NCBI RefSeq assembly: GCF_004798865.1
Contig: NW_025335268.1
Span: 79,944,468-80,008,467, forward strand
Reading direction: 5' to 3'
DNA from: Varanus komodoensis
Taxonomy: Eukaryota > Chordata > Lepidosauria > Squamata > Varanidae
DNA: 64,000 nucleotides
Below the pieces are notes generated by a model, which ran no database searches, was not told the DNA's origin, and worked only from the letters and a program-made list of their open reading frames with translations. Below are positions 60,956 to 64,000 of this stretch, piece by piece. The position numbers and the translations under genes were made by a program. Each line of letters starts with the position of its first letter. Position 1 is the first letter of the stretch.

Positions 60956-61974
60956 AATATATGATAGGAAGTAAAACTGTTAACACAACTTTGATGAAAC
61001 ATAACAACTGGGGTCAGCATGGCAACTCATCATGGGTACTAGCCACACTGAGTTGTGGTGTCAGCTATACACTGGTTGCTTTGCGCAGGGTGGCTGATTC
61101 TTCAGCAACCAGCAACCCTGACAACTTATTGTTTCAAGGCTTGCTCAATCCATTATGGGGATGCAATTTGCTTGTGAGCTGTGGGGACTGGCTAGCATAC
61201 CACTCAGCAAGAGCAATGATAATAATAAAAAAAACTACTTTTTGCAATGTCACTTTTGCCACTGCCCAAGCAGCACTTTGTGGACAACTGCCACTTGTTT
61301 GGTGCTACTTTTTGAATTATTGTCAAAAAGTGTTTCTGTTCACTGAACTATTCTTTTCAGCCCCATAAAATCATGTAAATATGTTCATATTTTTTAAAAA
61401 TCTGCCTTTCACAACTATAGAATTATAGTATTTTCTGGTCAATTTTCTTGTATGTTTCAGCTGTCAAAGCAAGCAGCAAAACTGAGGAGGTTGCATAGAT
61501 GGAAACTGACAAGAAAAAAACGACATAAAGATATACATTCAGCACACTTGCCAGGGACCAATTACTGAATTATCAATTAAACAAAACTTGTAAAGTGTAT
61601 GGGCAGTAGGGACTACTTTTCAGAGCAATTACAACTACAGTTACTAAAAATACCATTATTTACCTCCCAGCTATTAAGTCTGCATCTATTTCAGCATCTA
61701 GAACTGCCAGGGACCGACCAGACAAGACTATCTTGATAGGTCTAAGAGTGGATTTGCACTGCAAAAGAAATAAAAATTAACCCACCCACGTTTGTGTATT
61801 TTTAGGCTGTGACTTATTTCTTTAAATATGCAATGACTAGACCAGGGAAAGCAAAGCAAGAGAAGTTCTACCACAAAGGACACCAGGATAGCAAATGGAG
61901 GAACAACGGCAAAAGACAAAAGGAACATGATAAGCCCAACCACAGATGCACTGCGGGTTTTACAAAGAGCCCAT

Positions 61975-62140
61975 TCTGCATGTCAGATGTGGGATCTCCT
62001 ATGTTAGAGGCATTCAAAATGCAACAGGACAGCCTTCTGGGAGGGATGGTTTAACATGCAAGTCCTCCACTGAACAGGGAGTTGGACCTGATGACCCTCT
62101 AGCTCTTCCAATTCCACTATTCTATGATTCCAGGATTCAA
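61975..62140 (+). mobile_element. CR1 LINE 3' terminus
   Basis: 'ttagaggcattcaaaatgca', 'gacagccttctgggagggat', 'gggagttggacctgatgacc' and 'tccaattccactattctatg' then attcc: the final stretch of CR1, including its attctatgattc-type terminus. Confidence 0.75.
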
Positions 62141-63104
62141 TGAGTGACTTAAGATGCTGTACAAATGTGACTAACTTCTCCCTTCTCCAGGGAATGTCCA
62201 CAATAATGAGATTTCTTTTCCTAAATTCCTGTCAGGTTCATATTAGACTTCAATGCATTTGTTAATGGAGCAAGTTAAGAATTAAAGCATTATGTCTTCC
62301 TCAAAATAAGGAAATACAAAGCAGCTGTAAATGAAAGATAAAACAAATGTTGAGTAACAAGTAAGCTCTTAATTATCTTTTTATTCTTAGTATTAAGTTC
62401 TCAGCATTATTCTATGTCAAACCAAACTCCGGCCTCCCTGGTCTCATCTTATGCCAAGAAAGCACAGCACACAATAATATAATTTACCAATGATAATACT
62501 ATGTAAACATAGCTGTTAAAATATCCGAATAGCCCATATGCCATATAGTATTTGGAGCAATTAGAAACATTAACCCACCATTCATATTGGCACCACTCAT
62601 ATTCACTGTCCTCCATATTTTCAATCTGCCATGCAGCCTTGAGGAATCTCACATGTCCTTTATGACAGCTGCTGAAACAAGGGAGGGCATTGATGCAGCT
62701 GTCATCTTTGCCTTTCAACCTATCCGTGTCACCTGTTAATTAGCACTGTGGGTGGCAGACATGCTCTGGGCAAAGGGATCAAGCACTAAATAATCAGATG
62801 CATTGATCTCTGAACTGAGCTTCTCATTACAGAGTGAAAACCATGGTGAAGCTCTGTAGGCGGGCTGAACAGGGGAAAGGAAAAAAAAATACCTAATTAC
62901 CCAAAACAAGAGGAAAGTGACTCCCAGTAACATTTAGGATTGAATGGTTAAGGACAGTCATTTAGTCTTTCCAGAGCAATACATTGGACTCATTTGCAAT
63001 CAGCTATGCTTAAATCAAGCCTACACATGTTCATAGCAATAGCCTTCCTGGATAGCTATACATCGAGCTAGTTTGTTGAATCACCTATGCTATGATGGAA
63101 GGGC

Positions 63105-63215
63105 ATGGCCCTGCAGCAGGTTGGGTGACCAGATGTGGAAATCGAGCAATGCTTGGACTTGATGGCCTTATAGGCCCCTTCCAACTCTAGATCTGTTTTA
63201 CTCTGTTGCATCCAG
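63105..63215 (+). mobile_element. CR1 LINE 3' terminus, short
   Basis: 'cttggacttgatggccttat' and 'aggccccttccaactctaga' match the end of CR1, as at 61975-62140. Confidence 0.65.
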
Positions 63216-63279
63216 AACCAAGTCCAGGCAAGTTCAGAAGCGCTTAGCCACAGATAACTAGGCACAGGATTACAACCTT

Positions 63280-63352
63280 TCAGTGCAATGTTATGTACCT
63301 GTGCTCAGAATTAAGCCCAACTGCCAGGTAAGTGAGCTTAGGTTTGCAGTCA
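63280..63352. repeat. Short palindromic interspersed repeat, copy 6
   Basis: 'cagtgcaatgttatgtacct', 'gtgctcagaattaagcccaa' and 'ctgccaggtaagtgagctta' to ggtttgcagtc. Confidence 0.55.
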
Positions 63353-64000
63353 GCTAAAAACCTAAATACATTCTTAGCAACCTAAACAGGGGTTTTATTT
63401 AGATTAAAAAATAAATTTAGCAATACCTGTTTAAATAGGCAGTTATGGTGCTTGCTAACAGATAATTCATTTATTGATATTATGAATTGCTACTGAATTT
63501 CTGGAATGTGACGCCCACAAGGAAAACCAAGCTGCCTCTTTCAGTAAATTCTTAACTGAATGTAGCTTCTCTATATCAGACCAAGAAGCACTTACCAGAT
63601 GTCAGATCCAGATGTGTGATAGGACATGTGATAAAACGAAGGGGAGGTTATATATTGAGATTTGGTATTGCTTACATCATGGGATGGGAGGGGCAACATA
63701 TCTCTGTCAAGACGAGCTTTCTCTCGGGACTCATCTCTTGGGGCCACGTCTCAGGGGGTGGAGCCAAAGTCTGCAATGACCTGAGCCCGAAGAGAGAAGG
63801 GACCCCCCCCCCTCTGTCTTTTATGGCACATCCTTCTCCACCTGCCACCCTACCACCCAGTCTCAGAGCACTGGGATCTCCCTTGCCTGAAATCTTAATT
63901 TATTGCACTTGGACTGCTTTCAGAATTCAATCAAGCATTGTGTGCAGCTGCTGGTTGCCTACCCTTGCCTTACATGAAAGGAATAGTCAGTATTGGGACT

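Larger units (their letters stand above)
43467..64000 (-). other. TBL1X: Upstream region of TBL1X: 5' intron(s) and/or flank
   Basis: Because exon 1 opens with a splice acceptor, at least the first part is intron. I found no CpG island; the only GC-rich patches are inside transposons (48180-48500, 58020-58210). No noncoding exon can be defended. Stretches 46000-47600, 49000-50070, 52780-54000 and 60100-60800 hold nothing I recognise. Confidence 0.6.

Overview
This is a piece of a vertebrate nuclear genome, most likely from a squamate reptile (lizard or snake). It holds one spliced host gene, AT-rich intron DNA and many interspersed repeats. There are no operons or other bacterial features. 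The squamate call rests on a Sauria-type tRNA SINE and a 2.7 kb BovB (RTE) LINE, together with CR1, L2-like, MIR-like and Penelope-like copies. The exact species cannot be read from the sequence.

The gene is TBL1X (transducin beta-like 1), on the minus strand. I assembled 14 coding exons by hand between 43419 (ATG) and 4173 (end of TAA). Every intron is GT-AG, every phase joins cleanly, and the 1584-nt reading frame encodes 527 residues: a LisH domain, an F-box-like segment, an Ala/Thr-rich linker and eight WD40 repeats. TBL1X is a subunit of the NCoR/SMRT-HDAC3 corepressor complex. An in-frame TGA five codons upstream of the ATG, inside the same exon, rules out a longer N-terminus entering through this exon. 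The promoter and upstream 5'UTR exons were not found; they lie in 43467-64000 unseen, or beyond the window.

Layout: 1-4172 is 3'UTR and/or downstream sequence with a (GAAA)n tract and a 582-bp inverted-repeat element. 4173-13469 holds coding exons 14 to 6, closely spaced. 19251-23427 holds exons 5 to 3. A compound CT/GT/GA microsatellite sits in intron 2 at 24.8-25.0 kb. Exon 2 is at 29.1 kb and exon 1, with the start codon, at 43.4 kb, separated by a 14-kb intron with an L2-like LINE and a Penelope-like fossil. 43467-64000 has no recognised exon. It holds a hAT-type MITE with 8-bp target duplications, an L2-like copy with a nested GC-rich TA-flanked element, the BovB copy, the Sauria SINE, a mariner fossil, and CR1/L2-like 3' ends.

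Beyond the gene, two things deserve a second look. First, two inverted-repeat elements (980-1561 and 48094-48696) have TA flanks and unusual GC-rich, internally repeated cores. Second, several near-perfect quasi-palindromes (18573-18621, 48831-48907, 59964-60027, perhaps 59405-59434) look like local template-switch inverted duplications; two of them sit inside LINE copies where one arm matches the normal element and the other is an extra inverted copy. I found no convincing wholly new gene system. Repeat family names rest on remembered consensus sequences and were not checked against a database.
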